Positions 9,265 through 21,851 of a stretch of 64,000 nucleotides of DNA are shown piece by piece. A model generated the notes under the pieces. That model was not told the origin of the DNA and searched no databases. It worked only from the letters and a program-made list of their open reading frames with translations. Each line of letters begins with the position of its first letter. The first letter of the stretch is position 1. Position numbers and translations under genes: made by a program. Origin of the DNA: Escarpia spicata. Taxonomy: Eukaryota; Annelida; Polychaeta; Sabellida; Siboglinidae. The stretch is from NCBI GenBank assembly GCA_963995525.1, contig OZ023205.1, positions 52,384,214 through 52,448,213 on the forward strand, read 5' to 3'.

Positions 9265-10800
9265 GTGTGGCTAATTAACAAAAATATTACGAAATTAAAT
9301 ACGCAGTTACAAAATGCAAACTGGGAAGAGGTGTACAATGATCTACATCCTTGCACTGCATATGATACCTTCCTCGAAATACTTGACACAAAAATTAAGG
9401 AATGTTTATCTCTAAAAAATGTTAAACCAAAAACCTACAAAAATGAATGGCTCTCAAAAGGAGTATTGATATCATGCAGTCAAAAAATTACTTATACAAA
9501 ACATTTAAGAGAAAACCTACTACAGAAAATTAAGTTACCTGACTCATATTATCAGGTAGTAAGACAAATATTGTAAAGATAAATTTGATCTCTATAAAAA
9601 TATTGCAAAAAAACATGGAGTACCATAAATGAAGTAAAATCAAAGGACAGATACATTTATTACTTCTGATGGAACCCCCTGTACAAATAAAAAGTAAATT
9701 GTGGAACAGTTCAATAATTACATTACCAACATTGGCCCCTGCCTTAATCCTAAATTACCAAAAACAAGAAATAACCCAACACAATATATTCAAAATAATA
9801 CTGCAAGTTTTTTCTGTACACCCACTGATCCTGTTGAAATTACTAATATCGTAAGATCGGTAAATTAATTTAAGTCAAGTGGCGTTGATAATATTGATCC
9901 ATATGTTGTGCAACAAGTTATACCACACATTGTAAACCAACTCGCATACATTTTCGATGAGTCATTGCAGACTGGCATTGTTCCAGACAAACTTAAAATA
10001 GCAAAAGTTCATAGAAAATAAAATCCCGAACTGTTAAAAAATTACTGACCAATTTCAATCCTCCCATGCTTCTCAAAAATACTTGAACGCCTAATGTACA
10101 ATAGACTTTACAGCTTTTTAATCAAACCTAATATAATATCTAAAAAGCGATATGGATTCATGAACAAATATTCTACATATATGGCACTAATAGATTTGGT
10201 TGATAAAATATCATGGAACTTTGACGACAAAAAATACACTATAAGTGTATTACTGGATCTCTCTAAGGCTTTAAAAGACCAATGCCATGATGTAAGAGGT
10301 ACTGCCTGCAACTGGTTTAAAAGGTACCTTCAGAATAGAAAACAGTATGTGTCAAACAACAAAATTGAATTGGAATATCAGGAAATTTCTTACGGAGTTC
10401 CTCAAGGATTAATATTTGGTTCATTACTCTTTATTTTGTATATACATTATATTGAACATGTATCAGATATTTTATAGCCTATACTTTTTGCAGATGACAC
10501 AAGTCTTTTCTGCTTTAACACTGCTTTAACACTCTAATCAAAGAAGTAAATGTACAATTACATAAATATTTCTATGTGATTTCATACAAGTTAACTTTCA
10601 CTAAACACAAAAAAACAAATTTAATTATATCCACACCAAACAGGAAGAAATACAACATTAACAAAGCTGAAATAAACGTTGATGGAAGCAAAATAAAACA
10701 TGTTAAATACACAACATTTCTAGAAATAACTATAGATGAACACCTAAACTGGAAGATTCATATTGACAATCTGTCAACAAAAATAGCATAGAATGTAGGA
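9265..10800 (+). pseudogene. LINE linker and reverse transcriptase remnant
   Basis: An open linker (9265-9576) precedes the RT. The RT shows PISILPCFSKILERLMYNRL, KRYGFMNKYSTYMALIDLVD and LLDLSKA (motif A), then NWFKRYLQNRKQYV, YGVPQGLIFGSLLFILYI (motif B) and FADD at 10487-10498 (motif C). Directly after LLDLSKA the usual FDTVDH segment is missing, a loss of about a dozen residues. A TAG precedes the FADD block. The deletion and multiple stops exclude activity. Confidence 0.85.
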
Positions 10801-11290
10801 ATGCTAAACAAGCTAAAACACTTTCTTCCTATCTACATTATACAAATAATTTACTCTTCACTAATCTCATCACATTTGCAGTATTGTACTCTATTATGGG
10901 CAAATGCATATAGCACAAACTTATGAAAATAAAAAATACTACACAAATCTATACGGATAATCACAGTATCACACTATATAGCACATTCAGATCCACTATC
11001 TCTAAGTTAAAACTATTAAAAATGGATTATCTGTACAAACATCAGTTAGGTATCTTTATGCATAAAGCAACAAATAAACAACTCCCAGATAGCATGTCAT
11101 CAATGTTTTTAAGAACAGATAGCATTCATAACCATAACTTAAGAAACCAAAATGCATATTACATCCAACAAAATAAGAACAAACACTAGGAAATTTACAA
11201 TAAATTATTCAGGACGAATATTCTGGAATGTCCTACCTCATGTTCGGCAGCAACTTGTATCCGTAAATCATTTTTAAAAGAAAGTTAGAG
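10801..11290 (+). pseudogene. LINE C-terminal region remnant
   Basis: The frames give GMLNKLKHFLP, IYSSLISSHLQYC and LLWANAYSTN, typical of the thumb/C-terminal part of CR1/Jockey-group polymerases. Next are HQLGIFMHKATNKQLPDSM and NLRNQNAYYI. This is continuous with the RT remnant and followed by the AT-rich 3' UTR. Confidence 0.75.
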
Positions 11291-11639
11291 AGCTATTACT
11301 GTCTAAGTATATTTGAACTCTTGAAATGTCTTATCTTATTAATTACTCATAACCTACCATAATTGTTATGGTATGATAAGTGATTAAGTTTTTTTGTTTT
11401 ATTTAATGTATTACTGGTGTTTAACCATTAATCTAGTCAAAATACTATACCATGTCCTAATGTGTAACTTTATTTCTTTAGTAGACAACCTATTTCATGT
11501 TTAAAACAAACAACAAAACCATCTATTCATGTATATCCTATTCACCATGTTCCTGTTGAATGTACTGTTTTACTGTTGAGCTGTAATTGTACGGAATAAA
11601 GAACCTGACTGTTATAATGATGATTGTCCAGGTGGCCCT

Positions 11640-11765
11640 CGACATAGGCGTCTTGCGGTTTCCAGAGGATCTCCTTGGTTGCAGTATGTGTTCATTGTTA
11701 TCCATTGTAAATATATTCAGAAATTTTTATTGTGACCGAAATAAAGTTCTATTCTATTATAAACT
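11640..11765 (+). repeat. Probable 3' tail of a second LINE
   Basis: CGAAATAAAGTTCTATTCTATTATA around 11737-11762 has the AATAAA plus TTCTATTCTAT form common to CR1/L2 3' ends. No coding part remains. Confidence 0.35.
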
Positions 11766-12286
11766 ATTTAAAGCCTGTGTATGTTCCTTTACCAGAATCA
11801 TCTTCTCCTGCGTGGCAATTATTAGCAGGAAGTCCGCCGAATATGTAACTTTTAAAAAATACTTATGATTGTTATGAAACCCCTGCGACCGGAAGTATCA
11901 CCTACATAGATCAGCGGACAAACGTTTCACCGGAAGTAATACGGACAATCCTGTGACAAACTCGATGGCCATCTGCAACTGGCTGGTTGAGTAAATTCTA
12001 CCGGATTTAATTCCCGGAGCTGATCAGATCTATAAGGCTAAATACAGACCTGTCCTTGGCCAACTTCCCCGAAGTGGGCGTCTTGACGATAACTATCTAC
12101 GATGTACCGAACTAACAACGCGAACCCAATCAATACTAACAGATATTCCACTAGACCAACATGCCAACACAACACTGGGTGCTCGCGTAAATGTAATAAT
12201 ATGTTTAGGCAAATCACGCATTCATCGAACACATTTGGAAATAGTACATCGAACAACAGGGCATTAGCAATGTTTTTTTCAAACAC
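11766..12286. other. Intergenic, no gene seen
   Basis: No recognisable gene. Two CCGGAAGTA words (about 11890, 11932) resemble those of the 0.2-1.5 kb satellite. Confidence 0.35.
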
Positions 12287-12382
12287 ACACACATGCACGC
12301 GCGCGCGCGCGCACACACGCACGCACACACCCAGACATACACACACAAACAAACACACACATACGCACACACACACACACAT

Positions 12383-12432
<50 letters not shown>

Positions 12433-12440
12433 GCACACAC
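12287..12440. repeat. (CA)n/(CACG)n microsatellite
   Basis: Interrupted CA dinucleotides with CG steps at 12297-12320, then a nearly pure (CA)n. The Thr/His and Cys/Val frames on either strand are artefacts. Confidence 0.95.
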
Positions 12441-12763
12441 TAGCTCAATCAATCATAAAATATTATATTATTAACACACGAATAGTTTTCCATGGAGATT
12501 CGCAAGGTTATTGTCGAGAAGATGTGCTTACTCCTTTAAATGGCAGAGGTTCTCATTATTCAAAATGTCGCAGATCCATTAAGGATAGTTGAACTAAAAG
12601 ATGTCAACGAACAGAGAACGTGCATTTATTACACGAAAAGTTTTATTTTAACAGAAGGGCAATGCATACGTTCAAGGGAACCCTTGGTTTAGCAGAATTG
12701 TGTGAGTGAAGATAATCGACAAGCGACAAATGGAAGAGCTGATTTGAGCAGGTTGCTGTAAAC

Positions 12764-13299
<536 letters not shown>

Positions 13300-13304
13300 A
13301 TTGT

Positions 13305-13581
<277 letters not shown>

Positions 13582-13599
13582 GTCGAAAGACGTATCAGA

Positions 13600-13895
13600 A
13601 GTTAAGGATGTTTCATACTGAAAGTAAGGAGTCCATTACAATCGGAGTGGAACTCGTCAAGCCATGTCAAGTTGAAACATCAAGGATCGTCCTTGGCGAG
13701 GAACAAGGGAGACATATGGACCAGACGTTACTTAAGGGTACAACCGTGAAAACTGGATGTAATATGAGACAAGCGATGTCACTTTTGGATCAGGCCATTT
13801 TAGTTGCAGAAGTTTTAGCAAACCAATCGGTGTTTTCGCTTCAATTGAATGAATCAACATTATGTTGTATAGTATGTACAATTGTTTGTATCTGA
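13600..13895 (+). pseudogene. hAT transposase (ZBED5-like) N-terminal/central fragment
   Basis: In the frame leaving the microsatellite the protein reads ESKESITIGVELVKPC, IVLGEEQGRHMDQTLLKGTT and AEVLANQSVFSLQLNESTLC. This matches the KKPHTIGE.L..PC...VLGE...K.......S..TV......M......SPFF.L.LDEST region of ZBED5-like hAT transposases. The Asp of DEST is replaced by Asn. The N-terminal BED finger is absent and the frame ends in a stop at 13893. The domesticated vertebrate gene and its invertebrate transposons share this block; here the flanking termini argue for a transposon. Confidence is motif-based. Confidence 0.65.
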
Positions 13896-14140
13896 AAAGG
13901 AATATATGTAAAAAGAGGACTGGCTGTTCTTTAAACTGTTTATCACGTCACGAGTCCCAGAATTGTCAGTGGATGTTAAGAGGTTCGATCCGATTTCAGT
14001 GTTCTTCTATTCCATATGGAGAATCGCTGGCTATCATGGAGACATCATTTCATTGTGTGTTCGAGTTAAGAGAAAAGAATCATCGTGTTCTTTGAAAGGC
14101 GAGAACCGCTAGACCAAAATTTCAGATGACGATGTCAGAA

Positions 14141-14286
14141 GACAAAGAGGCCAAACAGTTGTTATAATTTGGGCTATATCGCACATCGTTTGGAGAGCTC
14201 AATCAGCTGAGCCTCTCACAAGAAAGGAACATGGCGCATATTTGTACAGCTCAGAGCAAGGTTGCCAGCTCCATTCACAAATCCAG
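14141..14286 (+). repeat. Segment shared with 26793-26938 (two hAT copies)
   Basis: 146 bp align without gaps at roughly nine in ten positions with 26793-26938. Both run from GACAAAGAGGCCAAACAG to CCATTCACAAATCCAG. The shared frame reads EAKQLL.FGL.RTSF.EL and then LSQERNM. It was probably transposase or UTR sequence of the same element. Confidence 0.85.
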
Positions 14287-15009
14287 TGTTACCAACATGA
14301 TGATCATGTTCTTGAGGTACACATGCATGTTCTCCAAATTATCAACGCGACTTGAAGAAAACGAAGGCTGTTGTCCGTTAGCTGATATCATGCCGCACAT
14401 AGTATCATGGAAGAGTCCATCCTTGGATATTTCCTAAGTCTGGAACAACGTGAGAAGAATGCATGGATAGTGATACTTTTGGAGTGAATGAAGGAGTCGT
14501 CAAAGACGAATTCCTTGCCCTGCGAGAATATAGTACGCTGATTTTGACCTGGTAACTTTCTGACAAAAGGCTGGTGGTGAATACCTAATTCGATTTGAAT
14601 AGCTCTCACTTTCCTCATGGCAGTGAATTGCTACGGAGAACTGGCATTTCGACAAGGATCAACATTAAAACCAAAAATATACTGTATTTTTTTAATCACC
14701 TGCGACGTGTTCTAACTCTGCCAAAGCCAGCATCTTAGAGCTTATCATGAAGAAGCAACTTCCAACCACACTCATTTACGTTCATCTGTAAAGTCATACG
14801 TTTGATCTTACTTTAAAGGTTGGGAAGCTAATGTATAACTAAGATTGTTTTTACTAACAAATTATTAAACGTATCAATTTTGCCACTAAATGGACTTTAA
14901 AAAAAATATTTCTCGAGTTTGGTATTTAAAAATGGAGAGGTAATTATGGTTTTGTTGGCTCACTAAAGGGGTAACGATACCAAAAAGGTTAAACATCGCT
15001 GCTTTAAAC

Positions 15010-15580
15010 GAAATATTAAGAAGACGCTGGTGAGAAGTCGACCGGCGAGTAGAGAGTAAATGAGGCGATCTAAACTGCGTTGGGAGCATTGTGTAAAGAG
15101 AGATTTGGAGGGATTAGGAAAGGAGCAGAGGAAAAGAGCAAAATTATAGAGGGGAGTGGAGACGGTTGGTGGAGACAGTAGTACAAGAACAGTGAGGAGG
15201 AAGAAAATTTAAAGAAAACAAGATTGATGACCAGTATGGAGGCCCGCCTTACTCCTGACATAGAGAGAAAGAAAAGCCGAACAACAACCATGATAATATA
15301 CTGATGAAACACACCTTTCACTTGTTGTGCATGTTTAGTCACTCCACAAGGAAATGACCAAACAGCTGCCAGTTGAAATTGTAAGAAAGAAACGAAGATG
15401 GTGGTGAATAGTACACACACACTCAGAAAATCAACCATCTGATAAATACGACGAAACACGTGGCTGCGAGACGTAGACTCAAAGAGGGAGAAGATGAGTC
15501 ACATTTGGGAGAAGTTGGAAACGATCGCTATAAACAGACAACAATGGAGAACCATGATCGGTGGCATATGTTCCCAACGT
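15010..15580. other. Intergenic, no gene seen
   Basis: Purine-rich on the plus strand (15090-15200). No recognised gene or element. Confidence 0.35.
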
Positions 15581-16988
15581 GAGTGAGTGAGTGAGTGAGT
15601 GAGTGAGTGAGTGAGTGAGTGAGTGAGTGAGTGAGTGAGTGAGTGAGTGAGTGAGTGAGTGAGTTAGTGGGTGAGTGAGTGAGTGGGTGAGTGCGTGAGT
15701 GAGTTGGTGAATGAGTGAGTGAGTGAGTGAGTGAGTGAGTGAGTGAGTGAGTGAGTGAGTGAGTGAGTGAGTGAGTGAGTGAGTGAGTGAGTGAGTGAGT
15801 GAGTGAGTGAGTGAGTGAGTGAGTGGGTGAGTGAGAGAGTAGGTGAGTGGGTGAGTGAGTGAGTGAATGAGTGAGTGAGTGAGTGAGTGAGTGAGTGAGT
15901 GAGTGAGTGAGTGAGTGAGTGAGTGAGTGAGTGAGTGAGTGAGTGAGTGAGTGAGTGAGTGAGTGAGTGAGTGAGTGAGTGAGTGAGTGAGTGAGTGAGT
16001 GAGTGAGTGAGTGAGTGAGTGAGTGAGTGAGTGGGTGGGTGGATGAGTCAGTGAGTGGGTGAGTGGGTGAGCGGGTGAGTGGGTGAGTGGGTGAGTGGGT
16101 GAGTGGGTGAGTGGGTGAGTGGGTGAGTGGGTGAGGGAGTGAGTTAGTGGGTGAGTGAGTGAATGGGTGAGTGAGTGAGTGGGTGAATGAATGAGTGAGT
16201 GAGTGCATGAATGAGTGAGTGAGTGTGTGAGTGTGTGAGTGTGTGAGTGTGTGAGTGTGTGAGTGTGTGAGTGTGTGAGTGTGTGAGTGTGTGAGCGAGT
16301 GAGCGTGTGAGTGAGTGAGTGAGTGAGTGAGTGAGTGAGTGAGTGAGTGAGTGAGTGAGTGAGTGAGTGAGTGAGTGAGTGAGTGAGTGAGTGAGTGAGT
16401 GAGTGAGTGAGTGAGTGAGTGAGTGAGTGAGTGAGTGAGTGAGTGAGTGAGTGAGTGAGTGAGTGAGTGAGTGAGTGAGTGAGTGAGTGAGTGAGTGAGT
16501 GAGTGAGTGAGTGAGTGAGTGAGTGAGTGAGTGAGTGAGTGAGTGAGTGAGTGAGTGAGTGAGTGAGTGAGTGAGTGAGTGAGTGAGTGAGTGAGTGAGT
16601 GAGTGAGTGAGTGAGTGAGTGAGTGAGTGAGTGAGTGAGTGAGTGAGTGAGTGAGTGAGTGAGTGAGTGAGTGAGTGAGTGAGTGAGTGAGTGAGTGAGT
16701 GAGTGAGTGAGTGAGTGAGTGAGTGAGTGAGTGAGTGAGTGAGTGAGTGAGTGAGTGAGTGAGTGAGTGAGTGAGTGAGTGAGTGAGTGAGTGAGTGAGT
16801 GAGTGAGTGAGTGAGTGAGTGAGTGAGTGAGTGAGTGAGTGAGTGAGTGAGTGAGTGAGTGAGTGAGTGAGTGAGTGAGTGAGTGAGTGAGTGAGTGAGT
16901 GAGTGAGTGAGTGAGTGAGTGAGTGAGTGAGTGAGTGAGTGAGTGAGTGAGTGAGTGAGTGAGTGAGTGAGTGAGTGAGTAAGTGAGT
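15581..16988. repeat. (GTGA)n tetranucleotide array, 1.4 kb
   Basis: Nearly pure GTGA from 15581 to about 15660 and 16309-16988, with variant blocks (GGTGAGTG around 16030-16160, GTGTGAGT around 16220-16300). A 528-residue frame on the minus strand reads THSL repeats and is an artefact of the 4-bp unit with no stops. Confidence 0.98.
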
Positions 16989-16989
16989 G

Positions 16990-18075
16990 TGTCGGCAGTA
17001 TCCAGTTCTCAGGCGCACCATTATGACCTGGTCTTTGTCAGGACAACTGGTAGGATTTGTCCTCGCGTGTAGAGCTGGACACTCGCAATAATACAATAGC
17101 ATTATTGTCCACATGCCAGCTGAAGAGTCTTGTTTTACAGATGGTAATCTCGTCCACTCCAGTTGAGTGTAGGTCTATAATTCAAGCTTCTCACTCGACA
17201 AAGAACTTGGTTGGTGGCAGCACTGCAGCCTACGCGGAGGTCTACTCAACGTATCGGTGAAAGATCCGACCACATTTAGAGTTGTAGGGTTGATCGTCTT
17301 AACGTACGGAATGTAGCATATCGTGACGGAGGGTATATGGGCCTCGTAACAATTTCCTCGATAGCAATTTCTGTTCCTGGCTGTACGAGAAAGCGCAGTC
17401 GTGCAAGAGCTCCGCAAATGATATGGTCCGCCAGGAAGGTATAGTGTCGAGGGAAATACGATTGTCCTAAAAATATGTATAACATATAAAATTCATTCTA
17501 ACGTATACTTTAACACTTCTGAGCTGAGAGGCCACATATGCCTATCATCCCTCACTTTTGCTCGGACAATGACAACGAGGCAGAGATCCATAAAATGGCG
17601 CGTGACAACTTTTCGAGGCGTTTTCCGATATCAAATACGTCGCCTAATCTCTTAAAGCATTGCGACAAGCGATAACCGGGTGAAAGTACTTACAAGCTTA
17701 TCGATTGTTGACGCGTGACATGTAATATTGTCAACAGTGAGCCATTGTCGACACCGTTTTTTATTAACAGTTCTACGTCCACGTCAGAGATTTACGGGGT
17801 ATTCATCAACCCTTTTCATCTTTCAATCAGTATACCTAATTAGAAGACTCCGTGTAATTTTGCAATCTATTCTCTGAGAAATTGTCATTTTTCTTGTTCG
17901 TAGAAATCATCAAAGCTCCGAAACGCTTTTTTTGGAGAAGACAATGTTTTTATATCGTACAAAATGTTTTCACAAAATTCTCCAAACGGACCAGATAGAA
18001 CTTCAGACGTGGTCAGAGAAACGGCAAATGGATTTAAAATATCATCTAAATGTGGCCGCCTACTAATCTAAAACA
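16990..18075. other. Intergenic, no gene seen
   Basis: About 1.1 kb of unique-looking sequence. ORFs are short (up to 80 codons) and lack family motifs. Confidence 0.35.
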
Positions 18076-18317
18076 AAACACACAGACGCGCACGCGTACG
18101 CATTTATGGACATATGTGCGTGCACACGCACACACGCACACACGCACACACGCACACACGCACACACGCACGCACGCACGCACGCACGTATGCGCTCGCA
18201 CGCACGCACGCACTCACGCACGCACTCACGCGCACGCGCACACGCACACGCACACGCACCTGCACACGCACACGCACACGCGCACGCGCACACGCACACG
18301 CACACACGCATGAATGG
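18076..18317. repeat. (CACACG)n/(CACG)n microsatellite
   Basis: A compound CA/CG alternating array, all purine-pyrimidine alternating. Long His/Thr/Arg frames are artefacts. Confidence 0.95.
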
Positions 18318-18800
18318 AAGCACGCACTAAACACTGACCAGTGTATGGCCATCCTGCTCCAAACACTGCTCCAACCACTCTGCGTAACCTTAATTGTCCA
18401 AATAATTTGACAGGTGATATTGGCCTAATAAGGATAAATATATATATTTGTAATTATAGCTTGCATTTATGCTTTATCGTTTGTACATGTAGCTCAACAT
18501 TTAGACAACCAATAACAGATCAAAAACCATAACTTTTAATACAACGTTAGTGCCACGGCTTAGTTTTGCTTAGAAAATAAACAGTGGAATGCATATACTG
18601 TAACACTATGTTAATACTATGTTATGCATAAGCTATGTAATACTTACCTGTCATATTTCTGCTAGCCATAACCGTAAGAACGTTGAAGACCACATAAAGT
18701 ATGGAAATGGCGTCCAATGGCCGCTTTGGTGCCAGATTGCCAGTTGGAGGATCTGGGTTTCGCAGATGTCCTGGCTCTCTTGTAACGCAGTTATACTTTC
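18318..18800. other. Intergenic, no gene seen
   Basis: AT-rich flank of the Penelope-like element. No gene motif. Confidence 0.35.
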
Positions 18801-18912
18801 ATTTTTCATATCCAAAATTTTTAATTTACCTGGTAGAGGCTTTCGTCAACGTATCACGTCGACTTCCTCAGTACCGATGACGCTGAATGACGTCATCGTA
18901 CACGTGAGGCAG
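18801..18912 (+). repeat. Inverted repeat, left arm of Penelope-like element
   Basis: 112 bp, inverted partner 20181-20293. Contains ACCGATGACGCTGAATGACG. Confidence 0.92.
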
Positions 18913-19482
18913 TTCGTAACTGCCCTCGTCTCTGTTGATGGGTGTTTTGGTTTTCCTGATCCAGATGGCGTCTTTGATATGCCGAATTCTTCTGTTGGGT
19001 TCCTTGTCTACTATTTTCACTCCCTCCCAGTCTATGATGTGGTTTTCAGTTGTCGTATGGTCTGTAAGGGTGGATTTATTGATGGTAGACATAAATCTTT
19101 TTTTTCCGTTCCTTGTGTATTTCTCATTTTTTGTGTTGTCTCCGTCCTTTCTGTGTTCCTCCAGTCTTGTTTTGAGTAGTCTTCCTGTCTCCCCAATGTA
19201 CTCAGCATCACAATTCTTGCACGGTATTTGGTACACCAGTTCGCCCTGTTCTTCTAGCTGTACTTTGTCCTTGGGATGTACCAATAGGTGCCTGAGGGTG
19301 GTGTGGGGACGCATGGCTGTTGCTACTCCATACTTCTTCAGTACTCGGTGTACTCTCTCTGAGACCCCCTCTATGTATGGGATGACTACTTGGCTCCAGT
19401 AGTTTTTGTCCTTAGTCTTTTTGTTGGTCTTTTTCTTCTTACTGCTGTCACCTTTTTCAAGGCCCCCGACGGATAGCCACAT
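18868..19482 (-). pseudogene. GIY-YIG endonuclease domain of Penelope-like element
   Basis: The frame of 204 codons starts in the RT-endonuclease linker (basic KKKKTNKKTKDKN, then YWSQVVIPYIEGVSERVHRV). The GIY-YIG-type core is at about 19190-19240: LVYQIPCKNC then AEYIGETGR, followed by LKTRLEEH with the usual Arg. C-terminal motifs include STLTDHTTTENHIIDW, the H...H/N part of the domain. It ends NRDEGSYELPHVYDDVI inside the terminal inverted repeat. The domain itself is uninterrupted; it is separated from RT only by a frameshift. Confidence 0.9.
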
Positions 19483-20180
19483 ACTCTTAGAGCTCCTCTC
19501 AAGCGTTCCACCTCTTCTTTCTTGTCCCCCTCCACCGAAGTTATTGTCTCACACCTGATCATAAGGGTTCTGACAACTCCCAACTTCTGATGTTTGGGGT
19601 GGTGGGACGCAAAGTTCAGGTATTGGTCAGTGTGCGTCTTCTTCCTGTACACTGTGGACTTCACACTGCCATCTTCCTTTCTGGTGAAATTTGCATCCAA
19701 GAAGGGCATGCTGTTGTTCTCTTCGTCTTCCCGCGTGAAAATGGTGCTACCTGTGGGGTCTACAGTGTTCATGTGTTGTTGTAATTTATTTGCCTTTCCT
19801 GTGTGTACCAGGCAAATTACATCGTCCACATATCGCTTCCAGTTTCTCGGTTGGCAATCGACTGGTGCTGTGGCTATGATTTTCTGATCCAAGTCCTCCA
19901 TGTACAGGTTCACAACAATGGGGGATACTGGACTGCCCATGGCTACCCCAAACTGCTGCTGGTAAATTTCTTCTCCAAATCTGAAGTATGTCGTCTGCAA
20001 GACAAATTTCAACAACTCCATGATGTCGTCTACGTTTAGGTTTGTTCTCTTCTTTAGTGTCTTGTCATTCTCTAGTCTGTTTCTGATGATTTTGCAAGCT
20101 TCTCTGATCGGGGTCTTCGTGAACAGTGACACAACATCACATGACACAAATGATTCTCCTTCTTCCATTCTTAGCTTTGT
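19386..20180 (-). pseudogene. Penelope-like reverse transcriptase, N-terminally truncated
   Basis: The frame from 20276 is open for 296 codons. Its first about 32 codons derive from the inverted terminal repeat and are not RT. From about 20180 it reads ESFVSCDVVSLFTKTPI (motif A), FGVAMGSPVSPIVVNLYME (motif B), KRYVDDVICLVHTGK with YVDD at 19821-19832 (motif C), then MPFLDANFTRKEDGS and STVYRKKTHTDQYLNF. Penelope RTs are related to telomerase. The fingers subdomain is missing. The frame runs on past the RT into the wrong phase, so one frameshift near 19455 separates it from the endonuclease. Confidence 0.9.
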
Positions 20181-20293
20181 CTGCCTCACGTGTACGATGA
20201 CGTCATTCAGCGTCATCGGTACTGATGAAGTCGACGTGATACGTTGACGAAACCCTCTACCAGGTAAATTAAACATCTTGGATATGAAAAAAA
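20181..20293 (-). repeat. Inverted repeat, right arm of Penelope-like element
   Basis: Partner of 18801-18912. It joins RT sequence at 20180. Confidence 0.92.
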
Positions 20294-21769
20294 TTCTGAT
20301 TTGAAAACGAACTATCCTGAAGAATGTTCAGTAATGTTAGTATGTCATAGTACAATATGGCGGCACCGGAAATCACATATAGTTTGACCGGCTAATGGTC
20401 ACAGTCTGGCGAGAAACGATCCAGATACGACTTTCCATTTATGTTCTTTTATCGCAAAACCACGAGCGGAAAGGTTGCTACAGTTGTGTTATATTCCAAT
20501 TCAGTCCAACAGGGATATGTTTGAATGTACGTGTCCTTCGTTCGTGTAATAAATTTTTGGTGGTGGTCACGGAATGCGACGTTGGCCTACATTTGGATTG
20601 TCTGTACAAACGGACTGTCCGCCTTCAGAAACCGTTTGAATGTTGGTGGTGTGCTAGTGGTTCAAGGGGGTTCAAGTGGCGAAAAAGCATCGTACCGAAA
20701 TTGGGTGATGTTATTCAGCATTCAGACAGCTACTGATGATAGATGTATGAGCGGAACTGAATACATTTGTACGGTAGACCTATGCTATAGTAGCGTCTAC
20801 GTGCCTGCGTGCATGTGTGCGTGCGTGTGAGTGTCTTCTGGTTACCATTATGAGGACGCAAGATAGAGAGATGGCTATTACTTATGTCCTTAAAGACTTA
20901 ATGTTCTGGTTAAAATAGCAACTCAAATTCTGACATACAAGTTAGAATCTAATTATTGTTCTGTCCACGCCGAGGTCCGAATCGTGGTCAAATAAAGACA
21001 AGTAAAACACAATAATAATGTCAAACCAATACAATCTCAACCGATACTTATAATACTGCGTCAGCATTGTACGTCCTCTGTTTTGTACAAATCAATTATA
21101 TAACAAAATTACATGCACATGATGTTATGAAACAAATTGTCAACAATGATAACAAACTGCTACGTCATATATCGGTCAGGTAACCAACCATTGTCTCTAG
21201 GCCCAACTATTTTATATCACCATCACGACATATATATTATGTTTATTACTTTTTTCTCTACCGCGGCGTAATCGCTCCGCTCTTGGGTGTTACTTCAAAT
21301 GAGTTGATTTGAGTATCCGGTAGAGGGCGTGAGTATCCGGTCGAGGGCGAGAGTGATCAATCAGATCAGCACAGTGTGTCTGGAGGCGATTCTAAAGGCA
21401 CGTCGGTGGTCTGTAAGCGCATCGCTGCGATGTTACTGTGTTCCAGGGCCTTGTAGTACGGTGTTTTATGGTCGCACTGCAGGGGCGGATTACTAATTGT
21501 CAGCCGGGTTCACGCGACACGAATGAGTGCTAGTGATCATGAGATTGTAACTCCCTTTGGCAAGTATTTGCAGTCGGGAAGAATGATCTTTGGACAGGTT
21601 TAACCAGATTTAACAGGGGTGTGGCTATGCTTATGCTCTGCGAAGATTAACCGTCAGTGTCTGCGGGATCCCGTGCGCATTAATACTTTTGTATGAACGA
21701 GAAAAAAAGGAGTGGATCTGATTAATTGTGACAGGAAGATTGAAGTGAGATATTCAAAATATAAATTCG
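20294..21769. other. Intergenic, no gene seen
   Basis: Nothing recognised over 1.5 kb apart from a 20-bp direct repeat, GAGTATCCGGTAGAGGGCGT and a near copy, at about 21311-21350. Confidence 0.35.
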
Positions 21770-21851
21770 ATTGTGTGTGTGTATGCTTGTGCCTGTGTGC
21801 GTGTGCGTGTGCGTGTGCGTGTGCGTGTGCGTGTGCGTGTGCGTGTGCGTA
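21770..21851. repeat. (GTGTGC)n microsatellite
   Basis: Hexamer GTGTGC repeated about ten times after an imperfect GT start. Confidence 0.95.

Larger units (their letters stand above)
8470..11625 (+). mobile_element. Degenerate non-LTR retrotransposon (CR1/L2-like, Jockey superfamily)
   Basis: It reads AP endonuclease, then RT, then the C-terminal region, all in broken frames on the plus strand. The 3' region is AT-rich and ends after AATAAA (11595-11600) near ATAATGATGATTG. The 5' boundary is arbitrary. A relative occupies 61.0-62.4 kb. Confidence 0.88.
18801..20293 (-). mobile_element. Penelope-like element bounded by 112-bp inverted repeats
   Basis: The minus strand carries RT then GIY-YIG endonuclease, the diagnostic Penelope order. 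18801-18912 and 20181-20293 are inverted copies with about four mismatches, bounded by TTTTTCATATCCAA. The copy at the 3' end (18801-18912) holds the natural end of the endonuclease frame. The copy at 20181-20293 abuts the RT directly before motif A, so the element is 5'-truncated and capped by an inverted piece of its own 3' end. No target duplication was found. Confidence 0.9.

Noticed and set aside
15528..17114. 528-codon minus-strand ORF made of THSL repeats
   Set aside because: It is the stop-free translation of the (GTGA)n array; a 4-bp unit gives a perfect 4-residue repeat in any frame.
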